From NCBI GenBank assembly GCA_023383815.1, contig JAHDYG010000004.1, positions 124,001 through 188,000 on the forward strand: 64,000 bases of DNA, given 5' to 3'. This document shows, piece by piece, positions 34,810 through 43,878 of the stretch. The notes under the pieces are model-generated. The model was given only the letters and a program-made list of their open reading frames with translations, was not told the DNA's origin and did not search any database. Source of the DNA: Rhodocyclaceae bacterium. GTDB taxonomy: Bacteria; Pseudomonadota; Gammaproteobacteria; Burkholderiales; Rhodocyclaceae. The position numbers were made by a program, and so were the translations under genes. Each line of letters begins with the position of its first letter. The stretch's first letter is position 1.

Positions 34810-35202
34810 ATGAACGACTTCCATCTGGCACCCACCGGCGAAACGCCGGAGATCCATTTCGAGTATTCGCGCAATCGCCTGAGCGTCGCGGGCGAATCGT
34901 ACCCGGAAAACGCGATGACCTTCTACGCACCGATCCGCAGCAGCCTCGCGCAGTACCTCGAGCAGTTGTCCGTGGATGCAGCAGTCGAGGCGCACTTCGC
35001 GTTCAAGTACTTCAACAGTTCGAGCACCAAACTCATCCGCCACCTGATCGGCATGCTCAACGACGCTGCGTCGCAGGGCGTGCGCGTGGCCTTGCACTGG
35101 TACCACGACCCTGATGACGACATGATGATGGAGTTCGGAATGGATCTCGGCGAGGAGTACCGTCAGATCGCACTCAAGGTGAGTCCGCTGGAAACCGCCT
35201 GA
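34810..35202 (+). CDS. siaC: SiaC family regulatory phosphoprotein
   Basis: A 130-residue protein of the SiaC family (DUF1987), the small phospho-switch protein that, unphosphorylated, binds and activates the diguanylate cyclase SiaD in Pseudomonas. The phosphosite region reads FKYFNSSSTKLIRHL (residues 65-79); Ser70 stands where Pseudomonas SiaC has its phosphorylated Thr. Length is normal. A GGAGAGAC site precedes the ATG. The likely client is the GGDEF domain of the protein encoded at the head of this gene group. It converges on spoVR with an 10-bp gap. Confidence 0.9.
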   Translation: MNDFHLAPTGETPEIHFEYSRNRLSVAGESYPENAMTFYAPIRSSLAQYLEQLSVDAAVEAHFAFKYFNSSSTKLIRHLIGMLNDAASQGVRVALHWYHDPDDDMMMEFGMDLGEEYRQIALKVSPLETA

Positions 35203-35212
35203 GCGCGTTTTC

Positions 35213-36763
35213 TCAGTCGAGCGAGCTCTCCGGGATCCCCGCATGGCGCTTCTCGATCCGCGCCTCCTGCAGCAACTCGATCGAGCCGTCGTCCTCGACG
35301 CTCTCGAGACGGACGGTGAAGCCCCATAGCCGTGCGAAATGCTTCATGACCTCGTCGGCCGAGTCACCGAGTGGGCGCTGGCGGTAGGGCTGATGGCGCA
35401 GCGTGATCGAACGGTCTCCGCGCAGGTCGACGTTCCAGACCTGGATGTTCGGTTCGCGCGCGCCGAGATTGTATTGTTCGGACAGGATTTCGCGGACCTT
35501 TCGGTAACCGGACTCGTCGTGGATCGCGGAGACCTGGAGCCGGTCCTCGCCTTCGTCGTCGAGAACGGCGAAGAAGCGGAAATCCCGGATCAGTTTCGGT
35601 GACAGGAACTGGGCGATGAAGCTCTCGTCCTTGAAGTTCTTCATCGCGAAGTCGAAGGTATCGCGCCACGCGGTGCCGGCGATCTCCGGAAACCAGGCGC
35701 GATCCTCATCGGTCGGCGCCTCGCAGATGCGCTTGATGTCCTGCCACATCGCAAAGCCGAGGGCGTACGGGTTGATGCCGTTGTACCAGCGCTTGTTGTA
35801 TTCGGGCTGATAGACGACGTTGGTGTGCGACTGCAGGAACTCGAGCATCACGCTGTCGGCCAGCAAGCCTTCGTCGTACAGATGGTTGAGGATGGTGTAG
35901 TGCCAGAAGGTGGCCCAGCCCTCGTTCATGACCTGGGTCTGACGCTGCGGGAAGAAGTACTGCGCGACCTTGCGTACGATCCGGACCACCTCGCGTTGCC
36001 ACGGCTCCAAGAGTGGCGCGTGCTTCTCGATGAAGTACAGCAGGTTCTCTTCCGGCTCCGGCGGGAAATTGCGCTCGCCCGAGCGCTGCTGGCGCGTATC
36101 CATGTGCGGCAGCGTGCGCCACAGTTCGTTTACCTGGCTCTGCAGGTATTCCTCGCGTTCGCGCTGACGCATCTGTTCCTTCGCGAGCGAGAGTTTCTGC
36201 GGGCGCCGGTAGCGGTCGACGCCGAGGTTCATCAGTGCGTGACAGGAATCGAGCAGTTGCTCGACCTCCTCCTCGCCATAGCGTTCCTCGCACCGGGTGA
36301 TGAAGTTGCGGGCGAAGATCAGGTAGTCGACGATCGCATCGGCGTTGGTCCAGGTCTGGAAGAGGTAGTTGCCCTTGAAGAAGCTGTTGTGGCCGTAGGC
36401 CGCGTGGGCGATCACGAGCGCCTGCATCGGGAGGGTGTTCTCCTCCATAAGGTAGGCGATGCAGGGGTTGGAATTGATGACGATCTCGTAGGCCAGGCCC
36501 ATCTGGCCCCGCTTGTAACCCTTTTCGGTTGCGAGGAAGTGCTTGCCGAAGGACCAGTGGTGGTAGTTCACCGGCATGCCTACCGACGCATAGGCGTCCA
36601 TCATCTGCTCGGTGGTGATGATCTCGATCTGGATCGGGTAGGTGTCGAGCCGGTAGTGCTCGGCGACTCGCGCGATCTCTTCCTGGTAGCGGTCGATCGC
36701 CTCGAAGGTCCACTCCGAGGAGTCGGGCAGCATTTCCTTCTTCCGGGGGGCGCGGCGTTTCAT
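35213..36763 (-). CDS. spoVR: SpoVR family protein
   Basis: A 516-residue protein of the SpoVR/YcgB family. Typical pieces are WTFEAIDRYQEEIARVAEHYRLDTYPIQIEIIT-type residues at the N-terminus, MPVNYHHWSFGKHF, GQMGLAYEIVINSNPCIAYLMEENT and HAAYGHNSFFKGNY. It is the third gene of the conserved prkA-yeaH-spoVR set; its ATG overlaps the yeaH stop. The set responds to nutrient or stationary-phase stress in enterobacteria; the biochemical activity of SpoVR is not known. Confidence 0.95.
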   Translation of the reverse strand: MKRRAPRKKEMLPDSSEWTFEAIDRYQEEIARVAEHYRLDTYPIQIEIITTEQMMDAYASVGMPVNYHHWSFGKHFLATEKGYKRGQMGLAYEIVINSNPCIAYLMEENTLPMQALVIAHAAYGHNSFFKGNYLFQTWTNADAIVDYLIFARNFITRCEERYGEEEVEQLLDSCHALMNLGVDRYRRPQKLSLAKEQMRQREREEYLQSQVNELWRTLPHMDTRQQRSGERNFPPEPEENLLYFIEKHAPLLEPWQREVVRIVRKVAQYFFPQRQTQVMNEGWATFWHYTILNHLYDEGLLADSVMLEFLQSHTNVVYQPEYNKRWYNGINPYALGFAMWQDIKRICEAPTDEDRAWFPEIAGTAWRDTFDFAMKNFKDESFIAQFLSPKLIRDFRFFAVLDDEGEDRLQVSAIHDESGYRKVREILSEQYNLGAREPNIQVWNVDLRGDRSITLRHQPYRQRPLGDSADEVMKHFARLWGFTVRLESVEDDGSIELLQEARIEKRHAGIPESSLD

Positions 36764-38028
36764 GCGAGGCTCTTCTTGAACAGTTCGCGGAACACGGGAT
36801 AGATCTGGGACGGCTCCTCGATCCGCTGCATCGCGAAATTGGGGTGGGATTCGACGAGCTTTTCATACTCGCGCCACAGATTCTGGGGCTCGCCGGGGGT
36901 GATCTCGATGTAGGCGAAGTACTGGCACCAGGGCAGGATGTGCTTGCCGAGCACCTCGCGGCAGATCGGCGAATCGTTGTCCCAGTTGTCGCCATCCGAG
37001 GCCTGTGCGCCGTAGATGTTCCAGTTCCCGCCGGTGTAGCGCTCGGCGATGAGATCCTGCATCAGCGTGAGCGCGCTCGATACGACGGTGCCACCCGATT
37101 CGCGCGAATGGAAGAACTCGTCCTCGTCCACTTCCTTGGCGGTAGTGTGGTGGCGGATGAAGACGACCTCGATGTGCTCGTAGTTGCGGGTGAGAAAGAG
37201 GTACAGCAGCATGAAGAAGCGCTTCGCAGTCGATTTCTTCTCCTCGTCCATCGAGCCGGAGACGTCCATGATGCAGAACATCAGCGCCTGGGTGGTCGGC
37301 TTGGGTACCCGGATGCGGTTGTTGTAGCGCAGGTCGAAGCTGTCGATGAACGGAATCGCCTCGATCCGCGCCCGCAGGGCTGCGATCTCGGCGCGCAGCG
37401 CCTTGGTGTCGTCGTGATCCTCGCCCAGCTTTTCGATGCTTTCTTCAAGGGCCTTCTGCAGTTCGCGCAACTGCTTGTGGAACGGCGAGCCCAGCGCGAG
37501 GCGGCGTCCGAGCGCGCCGCGCATCGAACGGATGATGTTGATGTTGGCAGGCGAGCCGTCGGTCGAGTAACCCGCCCGCTGGCTGCGATAGTCGGTGATG
37601 CGTGCGAGCTGGGTGCGCACGAGGTTCGGCAGCGCGAGGTCATCGAAGAAGATGTCGAGGAACTCCTCGCGCGACAGGTGGAAGACGAAATCGTCTTCGC
37701 CTTCTCCATCCTTGCTGGCCTTTCCCTTGCCACTGCCGGAGCCGCCACCGGTGGGCGGACGGTTGATCGTGTCACCGCTGCGGAACTGGTCGTTGCCCGA
37801 GAACACCTGCTCCCAGACACCCCCACGACCGTGCTGGAACTGAGGTTCACCCAGGTCCCTGGCCGGGATCGAGATCTTCTCGCCATTGTCGAGATCGCGG
37901 ATCGAGCGGCCGTTGATCGCGTCGTTGACTGCACGGCGGATCTGCTTCTTGAAGCGGCGCAGGAAGCGCTGCCGGTTGACGGCGCTCTTGTTCTTGCTGT
38001 CGAAACGGCGATCGATGATACGAGCCAT
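36760..38028 (-). CDS. yeaH: YeaH/YhbH family protein (DUF444)
   Basis: A 422-residue protein of the DUF444 family. The N-terminus MARIIDRRFDSKNKSAVNRQRFLRR-type sequence, a low-complexity Gly/Ser/Lys segment (about 95-115) and a von Willebrand A-like domain with FCIMDVSGSMDEEKKS (about 255-270; MIDAS-like DxSxS) are visible. It lies between prkA and spoVR and overlaps the latter by four bases. It probably forms a functional complex with PrkA, as AAA+ and vWA pairs often do, but that is an inference. Confidence 0.95.
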   Translation of the reverse strand: MARIIDRRFDSKNKSAVNRQRFLRRFKKQIRRAVNDAINGRSIRDLDNGEKISIPARDLGEPQFQHGRGGVWEQVFSGNDQFRSGDTINRPPTGGGSGSGKGKASKDGEGEDDFVFHLSREEFLDIFFDDLALPNLVRTQLARITDYRSQRAGYSTDGSPANINIIRSMRGALGRRLALGSPFHKQLRELQKALEESIEKLGEDHDDTKALRAEIAALRARIEAIPFIDSFDLRYNNRIRVPKPTTQALMFCIMDVSGSMDEEKKSTAKRFFMLLYLFLTRNYEHIEVVFIRHHTTAKEVDEDEFFHSRESGGTVVSSALTLMQDLIAERYTGGNWNIYGAQASDGDNWDNDSPICREVLGKHILPWCQYFAYIEITPGEPQNLWREYEKLVESHPNFAMQRIEEPSQIYPVFRELFKKSLA

Positions 38029-38104
38029 TGCGCGGTTCCCGGGATCGGTGATCGGATGGACGTGCCGCGGACGGGCGCTGCCTGTGCAGCGCCCGCGTCC
38101 GGCA

Positions 38105-40027
38105 TCAGGACGACTTCCTGACCCTCAGATACCACTCGCAGAGCAGCCGCACCTGCTTCTCGGTATACCCTTTTTCGATCATGCGGTTGACGAAGTTCTG
38201 GTGCTTCTTCTGGTCCTCCGCGCTCGCCTTGGCGTTGAAGCTGATGACCGGCAGGAGGTCTTCGGTGTTCGAGAACATCTTCTTCTCGATCACCGCCCGA
38301 AGCTTCTCGTAGCTCGTCCAGCTCGGGTTCTTGCCATCGTGCTTGGCGCGTGCGCGCAACACGAAGTTCACGACCTCGTTGCGGAAATCCTTCGGGTTGC
38401 TGATGCCGGCCGGCTTCTCGATCTTCTCCAGTTCGTCGTTGAGCGCGCCGCGATCGAGGATCTCGCCGGTGTTCGGGTCGCGGAATTCCTGGTCCTGGAT
38501 CCAGAAGTCGGCGTAGGTCACGTAGCGGTCGAAGATGTTCTGTCCGTACTCCGAGTAGCTCTCCAGGTAGGCGGTCTGGATCTCCTTGCCGATGAACTCG
38601 GCGTAGCGCGGGGCAAGGTATTCCTTGATGAAGGCGAGATAGCGTGCCTCGGTCTCGGGCGGGAACTGTTCGCGTTCGATCTGCTGTTCGAGCACGTACA
38701 TGAGGTGCACCGGGTTGGCGGCGACTTCGCGATGGTCGAAGTTGAAGACCTTGGACAGCGCCTTGAACGCGAAGCGCGTCGAGAGCCCAGTCATTCCCTC
38801 GTCGACACCGGCGTAGTCGCGGTATTCCTGCAGGCTCTTCGCCTTCGGGTCGGTATCCTTGAGGTTTTCGCCGTCATAGACGCGCATCTTCGAGAAGATG
38901 CTCGAATTCTCGGGCTCCTTCAGGCGCGACAGGATCGCGAACTGGGCCATCATCTCCAGGGTGTCCGGTGCGCACGGCGCCTCCGAAAGCGAACTGTTGA
39001 CGAGCAGCTTCTCGTAGATCCGGATCTCGTCGGACACCCGCAGGCAGTACGGCACCTTGACCGTATAGATGCGGTCGAGGAAAGCCTCGTTGTTGCGGTT
39101 GTTCTTGAACGCCATCCATTCCGATTCGTTCGAGTGGGCGAGGATGATGCCGTCGAACGGAATTGCGCCGAAGCCTTCGGTGCCCTTGTAGTTGCATTCC
39201 TGTGTTGCGGTGAGCAGCGGGTGCAGGACCTTGATCGGCGCCTTGAACATCTCGACGAATTCAAGCAGCCCCCGGTTGGCCAGACACAGGCCGCCGGAGT
39301 AGCTGTACGCATCGGGGTCGTCCTGCGAGTACTGCTCCAGCTTGCGGATGTCGACCTTGCCGACCAGCGAGGAGATGTCCTGGTTGTTCTCGTCCCCGGG
39401 TTCCGTCTTCGACACCGCGATCTGCCGCAGCACCGACGGCCTCAGCTTCTCGACCCGGAATTTCGTGATGTCGCCGCCGTACTCGTTGAGCCGCTTCACC
39501 GCCCACGGGCTCATGATCATGTTGAGGTAGCGGCTCGGGATGCCATAGTCCTCCTCGAGCAGCTTGCCGTCCTCGTTGACGTCGAACAGTGCCAGCGGGG
39601 ATTCATGCACCGGCGACCCCTTGATCGCATAGAACGGCACCTTCTCGATCAGCGACTTGAGCTTCTCGGCCAGTGACGACTTGCCGCCGCCGACCGGACC
39701 GAGGAGATACAGGATCTGCTTCTTCTCTTCCAGCCCCTGTGCCGCATGCCGGAAGTACGAGACGATGTTCTCGATCGCCTCTTCCATGCCGTAGAAATCC
39801 CGGAAGGCAGGATAGAGCTTGATCATCTTGTTGGAGAAGATGCGCGACAACCGCGGGTCGAGGCGGGTGTCGACGAGTTCGGGCTCGCCGATCGCCATCA
39901 GCATCCGTTCGGAGGCCGTGGCATAGGCCGAGCGGTCGGTCCTGCAAAGTTCCAGGTAGTCCTGAAGTGACATCTCCTCTTCACGCGTCGCTTCGTAGCG
40001 GGCCTGGTAGGCATTGAAGATACTCAT
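38105..40027 (-). CDS. prkA: PrkA family serine protein kinase / AAA+ ATPase
   Basis: A 640-residue protein beginning MSIFNAYQARYEATREEEMS. An AAA+ domain with Walker A GPVGGGKSS (110-118) and a C-terminal kinase-like domain are characteristic of PrkA/YeaG. An AGGAGGAGA site fixes the start; an upstream in-frame ATG has no such support. PrkA has been described both as a Ser kinase and as an ATP-dependent protease in Bacillus. It leads the prkA-yeaH-spoVR operon and is divergent from tig across a 363-bp gap. Confidence 0.95.
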   Translation of the reverse strand: MSIFNAYQARYEATREEEMSLQDYLELCRTDRSAYATASERMLMAIGEPELVDTRLDPRLSRIFSNKMIKLYPAFRDFYGMEEAIENIVSYFRHAAQGLEEKKQILYLLGPVGGGKSSLAEKLKSLIEKVPFYAIKGSPVHESPLALFDVNEDGKLLEEDYGIPSRYLNMIMSPWAVKRLNEYGGDITKFRVEKLRPSVLRQIAVSKTEPGDENNQDISSLVGKVDIRKLEQYSQDDPDAYSYSGGLCLANRGLLEFVEMFKAPIKVLHPLLTATQECNYKGTEGFGAIPFDGIILAHSNESEWMAFKNNRNNEAFLDRIYTVKVPYCLRVSDEIRIYEKLLVNSSLSEAPCAPDTLEMMAQFAILSRLKEPENSSIFSKMRVYDGENLKDTDPKAKSLQEYRDYAGVDEGMTGLSTRFAFKALSKVFNFDHREVAANPVHLMYVLEQQIEREQFPPETEARYLAFIKEYLAPRYAEFIGKEIQTAYLESYSEYGQNIFDRYVTYADFWIQDQEFRDPNTGEILDRGALNDELEKIEKPAGISNPKDFRNEVVNFVLRARAKHDGKNPSWTSYEKLRAVIEKKMFSNTEDLLPVISFNAKASAEDQKKHQNFVNRMIEKGYTEKQVRLLCEWYLRVRKSS

Positions 40028-40390
40028 CAGACGTCTCCTCCTGGTTGATCCAGTATTCTGTCCGTCACTCACCGCTGCGGCCTTCCGGAACCATCCGTCA
40101 TCATGAAGAATCCGGACCGGAGGAGCCGGCTCATGCAGGATCGGCCGATGCGGACTTCCTGTTCGTCAGAGCGCTGCCGGTTCGACTGGTTCCGCCTACG
40201 GTAGCATCGTTGCGAGGGGATGCGCGAGTAGCATTATCACCACGCTTGGACGCTGGAAGGAAGGGCGGGTGCCTGTGTTAGAATCACCGTTTGTTTGCAG
40301 AATGGGCCACGGTTCCGGGCCGGCGCCGGTCGAGAGTGGGCGCGGTGTCCGGACTGGTGGCTGAAACCACGACTTGTCAGGGAAAGATTG
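40028..40390. other. divergent intergenic region between prkA and tig
   Basis: A 363-bp gap without a convincing gene. It holds an extended -10 for tig (40276-40284) and, on the minus strand, a GATAAT sequence at 40233-40238 that could be the -10 of prkA, though no good -35 accompanies it. A GAATAC-type sequence close to prkA is another -10 candidate. Nothing else could be identified. Confidence 0.5.
40276..40284 (+). promoter_or_regulatory. extended -10 promoter element for tig
   Basis: TGTTAGAAT forms an extended -10 (TGn plus TAGAAT) about 105 bp upstream of the tig ATG. No -35 at standard spacing is evident, in line with extended -10 promoters. It would give a leader of about 100 nt. Confidence 0.45.
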
Positions 40391-41695
40391 ATGCAGAACA
40401 ACCAGGAAACCCAGAGCGCGCTCGAACGGCGCATCGACCTGTCCGTGCCGATGGCCGAGATCGACAAGGAGGTCGAGGAGCGTCTCAAGCGCATGGCACG
40501 TACCGTAAAGATGCCGGGCTTCCGGCCGGGCAAGGTGCCGCTCAAGATCGTGGCGCAGACCTACGGTTATCAGGCACGCTCCGAGGCGATCGGCTCTGCG
40601 GTCGAGAAGGCGCTCGAGAACCGTTTGCGCGAGGAGAAGCTGAGGGTTGCTGGCAGCCCCAGGATAGAGCCCAAGGAGGCGTCCGGCGATTCCGTGATCG
40701 AGTTCACTGCCGTATTCGAGGTGTATCCGGAGGTCGAGCTCGGCGATCTTTCCAGCCACAAGGTCGAACGTCCGGTGCTCAGCATCGGAGAGGCCGAAGT
40801 CGATCGTACGATCGATGTATTGCGCAAGCAGCGCACGCGCTTCGAGGCTGCGGACCGTGCGGCTCAGGTGGGCGACCGTGTCGTCATCGATTTCACCGGT
40901 CGCAAGGGCGGTGAAGTGTTCGAAGGTGGCCAGGCCCAGGACTTCCCGTTCGTGCTGGGTGCAGGATCGATGCTGAAGGACTTCGAGGAAGCGGTTGCAG
41001 GCCTGAAGGCAGGCGAGAGCAAGACCTTCGACATGACCTTTCCGGCCGATTATCACGCTGCTGAACTGGCCGGACAGCCCGTGCAGTTCGAGGTCACCGT
41101 GAAGCGCGTGGAAGCGCCGATCCTCCCCGAGGTGGATGCCGATTTCGCACGCGCGCTGGGGATTGCCGACGGTGACCTGGAGAAGCTGCGTGCAGAGGTT
41201 CGCAACAACCTCGAACGCGAGGTCAAGCGGCGTGTCCAGTCGCGCGTCAAGGAACAGGTCATGGAGGCGCTGATCGAGGCGCATCCGATCGAGGTGCCCA
41301 AGGCGCTCGTCGAAGCCGAGTCGCGCCAGCTCGCCGAGAACGCGAAGCGCGACCTGGAGATGCGCGGCATGAACGCGAAGGACATCCCGGTCGATCCGTC
41401 CTGGTTCTCCGACCAGGCTTCGCGCAGGGTCAAGCTCGGTCTCATCATGGCCGAACTCGTGAAGGCGAGGGAACTTTTCGCCAAACCCGACCAGATTCGA
41501 ACTCTGATCGAGGAAATGGCTCAGAGCTACGAGGATCCGGGCGAACTGGTACGCTGGTACTACGCCCAGCCGGAACGCCTCGCACAGGCCGAGGCCGTGG
41601 TGATCGAGGACAACGTGGTCGAGTGGGTGGTCTCGCAGGCAGAGACGACCGATACCGAGATTTCGTTCGAAGATCTGATGGGCAATGCGGCCTGA
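40391..41695 (+). CDS. tig: trigger factor
   Basis: A 434-residue ribosome-associated chaperone and peptidyl-prolyl isomerase. The ribosome-binding signature GFRPGKVP is at about residues 44-51, the FKBP-type domain with [10 protein letters not shown] about 155-240, and the C-terminal chaperone arms fill the rest. The start follows GGGAAAG. It opens the conserved tig-clpP-clpX-lon block, linking nascent chain folding to proteolysis. Confidence 0.98.
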   Translation: MQNNQETQSALERRIDLSVPMAEIDKEVEERLKRMARTVKMPGFRPGKVPLKIVAQTYGYQARSEAIGSAVEKALENRLREEKLRVAGSPRIEPKEASGDSVIEFTAVFEVYPEVELGDLSSHKVERPVLSIGEAEVDRTIDVLRKQRTRFEAADRAAQVGDRVVIDFTGRKGGEVFEGGQAQDFPFVLGAGSMLKDFEEAVAGLKAGESKTFDMTFPADYHAAELAGQPVQFEVTVKRVEAPILPEVDADFARALGIADGDLEKLRAEVRNNLEREVKRRVQSRVKEQVMEALIEAHPIEVPKALVEAESRQLAENAKRDLEMRGMNAKDIPVDPSWFSDQASRRVKLGLIMAELVKARELFAKPDQIRTLIEEMAQSYEDPGELVRWYYAQPERLAQAEAVVIEDNVVEWVVSQAETTDTEISFEDLMGNAA

Positions 41696-41714
41696 GGTCG
41701 CGGGGAAGCACGGA

Positions 41715-42353
41715 ATGAGGAACAGCACGGTGGACGACGGCAACACCTGGAACCCGCTCGGGCTCGGGCTCGTGCCGATGGTGGTCGAGCAGAGCGGTCG
41801 TGGCGAGCGGGCCTACGACATCTACTCGCGCCTGCTCAAGGAGCGGGTGGTCTTTCTGGTCGGACCGGTCAATGACGTGACCGCGAATCTCATCGTCGCG
41901 CAGTTGCTGTTCCTCGAATCCGAGAATCCCGACAAGGACATCTACTTCTACATCAATTCCCCGGGCGGATCCGTCACGGCGGGACTTGCGATCTACGACA
42001 CGATGCAGTTCATCAAGCCCCATGTGAGCACGCTCTGCATCGGCCAGGCGGCCAGCATGGGTTCCTTTCTGCTGGCTGCCGGCGAAAAGGGCAAGCGCTT
42101 CTGCCTGCCGAACTCCCGCATCATGATCCACCAGCCTTTGGGCGGGTTTCAGGGGCAGGCGTCCGACATCGAGATCCACGCGCGGGAGATCCTCAGCATC
42201 CGCGCCCGGCTCAACGAGATGCTCTCGAAGCACACCGGTCAGCCGGTTGACCGGATCGAGCGGGACACGGATCGCGACAACTTCATGAGCGCGACGGACG
42301 CGGTCGAGTACGGTATCGTCGATAAGGTTCTGACGACCCGCGCCGATACCTGA
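41715..42353 (+). CDS. clpP: ATP-dependent Clp protease proteolytic subunit
   Basis: A 212-residue serine peptidase with the triad Ser114 (QAASMGS), His139 (MIHQP) and Asp188 (DTDRDNF), each three residues later than in Escherichia coli ClpP. The oligomer-forming NSPGG motif and the final [11 protein letters not shown] are present. The ATG at 41715 with GGGGAAG upstream gives the usual propeptide length. It lies 19 bases after tig and 17 before clpX. Confidence 0.98.
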   Translation: MRNSTVDDGNTWNPLGLGLVPMVVEQSGRGERAYDIYSRLLKERVVFLVGPVNDVTANLIVAQLLFLESENPDKDIYFYINSPGGSVTAGLAIYDTMQFIKPHVSTLCIGQAASMGSFLLAAGEKGKRFCLPNSRIMIHQPLGGFQGQASDIEIHAREILSIRARLNEMLSKHTGQPVDRIERDTDRDNFMSATDAVEYGIVDKVLTTRADT

Positions 42354-42370
42354 ACCTGGAGAGCAAGACC

Positions 42371-43639
42371 ATGACGGAGAAGAAGACGGGTGGCGACAAG
42401 CTGCTGTACTGCTCGTTCTGTGGCAAGAGTCAGCATGAGGTTCGCAAGCTGATTGCGGGACCGTCGGTCTTCATCTGTGACGAATGCATCGAGCTGTGCA
42501 ATGACATCATCCGCGACGAGATGATGGAGAACGCCGGCGCGGAAGGTGCGCAGGGAACCCTCCCGACGCCGCGCGAGATCTGCGAGATCCTCGATCAGTA
42601 CGTGATCGGCCAGCTCCAGGCAAAGCGCAACCTTTCGGTCGCCGTGTACAACCACTACAAGCGCTTGCGTCACCTTGCAGGTGACAAGGACGGCGTCGAG
42701 CTCGCCAAGAGCAACATCCTGCTGATCGGTCCGACCGGCTCGGGCAAGACGCTGCTGGCCCAGACCCTCGCGCGGCTTCTCAACGTGCCGTTCGTGATGG
42801 CCGACGCAACGACGCTCACGGAAGCCGGCTACGTCGGGGAAGATGTCGAGAACATCATCCAGAAGCTGCTGCAGAAATGCGAGTACGACGTCGACAAGGC
42901 CCAGCAGGGCATCGTCTACATCGACGAGATCGACAAGATCTCGCGCAAGTCGGACAACCCGTCGATCACTCGCGACGTTTCCGGCGAAGGCGTGCAGCAG
43001 GCGCTGCTCAAGCTCGTCGAGGGCACGACGGCATCGATTCCACCGCAAGGAGGGCGCAAGCATCCCAACCAGGATTTCATTCAGGTCGATACGACGAACA
43101 TCCTGTTCATCTGCGGGGGGGCGTTCGATGGCCTGGAGAAGGTGATTCGCGAGCGGACCGAGAAGGCGGGGATCGGATTCGGTGCCGAAGTGCGCAGTCG
43201 CAGCGGAAAGTCCGCCGGGGAGTCCTTTCGCGAAGTCGAGCCGGAGGATCTGATCAAGTTCGGCCTCATTCCGGAGTTCGTCGGCCGCCTGCCGGTCGTG
43301 GCGACCTTGCAGGAACTCGACGAGGAGGCGCTGATCCAGATTCTGGTCGAGCCGAAGAATGCGCTCGTCAAGCAGTACCAGAAGCTCTTCGGAATGGAGG
43401 GCGTGGAACTCGAGATCCGGCCGGCCGCACTGCATGCGGTCGCCCGCAAGGCGATCCGGCGCAAGACGGGAGCCCGGGGGTTGAGGTCCATCCTCGAAGG
43501 CTCGTTGCTCGACATCATGTACGATCTTCCGAACCTGGAAGGCGTCACGAAGGTCGTCGTCGATGAAGGCACGATCGAAGAGGGCGCTCAGCCGTTGCTC
43601 ATCTATGCCGATCAGCAGAAGGTGTCTGGCTCCAACTGA
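42371..43639 (+). CDS. clpX: ATP-dependent Clp protease ATP-binding subunit ClpX
   Basis: A 422-residue AAA+ unfoldase. The N-terminal zinc-binding domain has Cys14, Cys17, Cys36 and Cys39. Walker A GPTGSGKT is at 120-127 and Walker B VYIDEIDK near 180; the pore loop GYVGEDVE and the ClpP-contact loop region are present. GGAGAGCAAG-type Shine-Dalgarno sequence precedes the ATG. It delivers substrates, including SsrA-tagged chains, to ClpP. Confidence 0.98.
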   Translation: MTEKKTGGDKLLYCSFCGKSQHEVRKLIAGPSVFICDECIELCNDIIRDEMMENAGAEGAQGTLPTPREICEILDQYVIGQLQAKRNLSVAVYNHYKRLRHLAGDKDGVELAKSNILLIGPTGSGKTLLAQTLARLLNVPFVMADATTLTEAGYVGEDVENIIQKLLQKCEYDVDKAQQGIVYIDEIDKISRKSDNPSITRDVSGEGVQQALLKLVEGTTASIPPQGGRKHPNQDFIQVDTTNILFICGGAFDGLEKVIRERTEKAGIGFGAEVRSRSGKSAGESFREVEPEDLIKFGLIPEFVGRLPVVATLQELDEEALIQILVEPKNALVKQYQKLFGMEGVELEIRPAALHAVARKAIRRKTGARGLRSILEGSLLDIMYDLPNLEGVTKVVVDEGTIEEGAQPLLIYADQQKVSGSN

Positions 43640-43820
43640 ACGGCAGCTTCGGATCCCAGTCGAGCCGGGGTTCATCCCGGCGCAGGGTCCCGCGTCGGGA
43701 GGCGGAATGGCACCTCGATTCAGTCATATTCCAAAGTTTTCCGGATTGAAGCCGTAGACGTTCCTGTCCAGAGGATGCGTTTTGCTTGCGCAGCGCCGCC
43801 GGTCATCGTTCCGGCCGTCG

Positions 43821-43848
43821 CTTGTTTTTTCCGGTTGCGCCCCCAGAT
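43821..43848 (+). promoter_or_regulatory. sigma-32-like heat-shock promoter of lon
   Basis: CTTGTTT, 13 bases, then CCCCAGAT. This follows the heat-shock consensus CTTGAAA-N13-CCCCATNT closely and lies 31 bases before the lon ATG, giving a short leader. Lon is a classical heat-shock gene. Confidence 0.65.
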
Positions 43849-43878
43849 GGGTCAACACGTTCCTTCGAGGTAGCACAC

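Noticed and set aside
43664-43681. Short hairpin GCCGGG/CCCGGC after clpX as a terminator
   Set aside because: Only a 6-bp stem and no T-run in GC-rich DNA; chance occurrence is likely.
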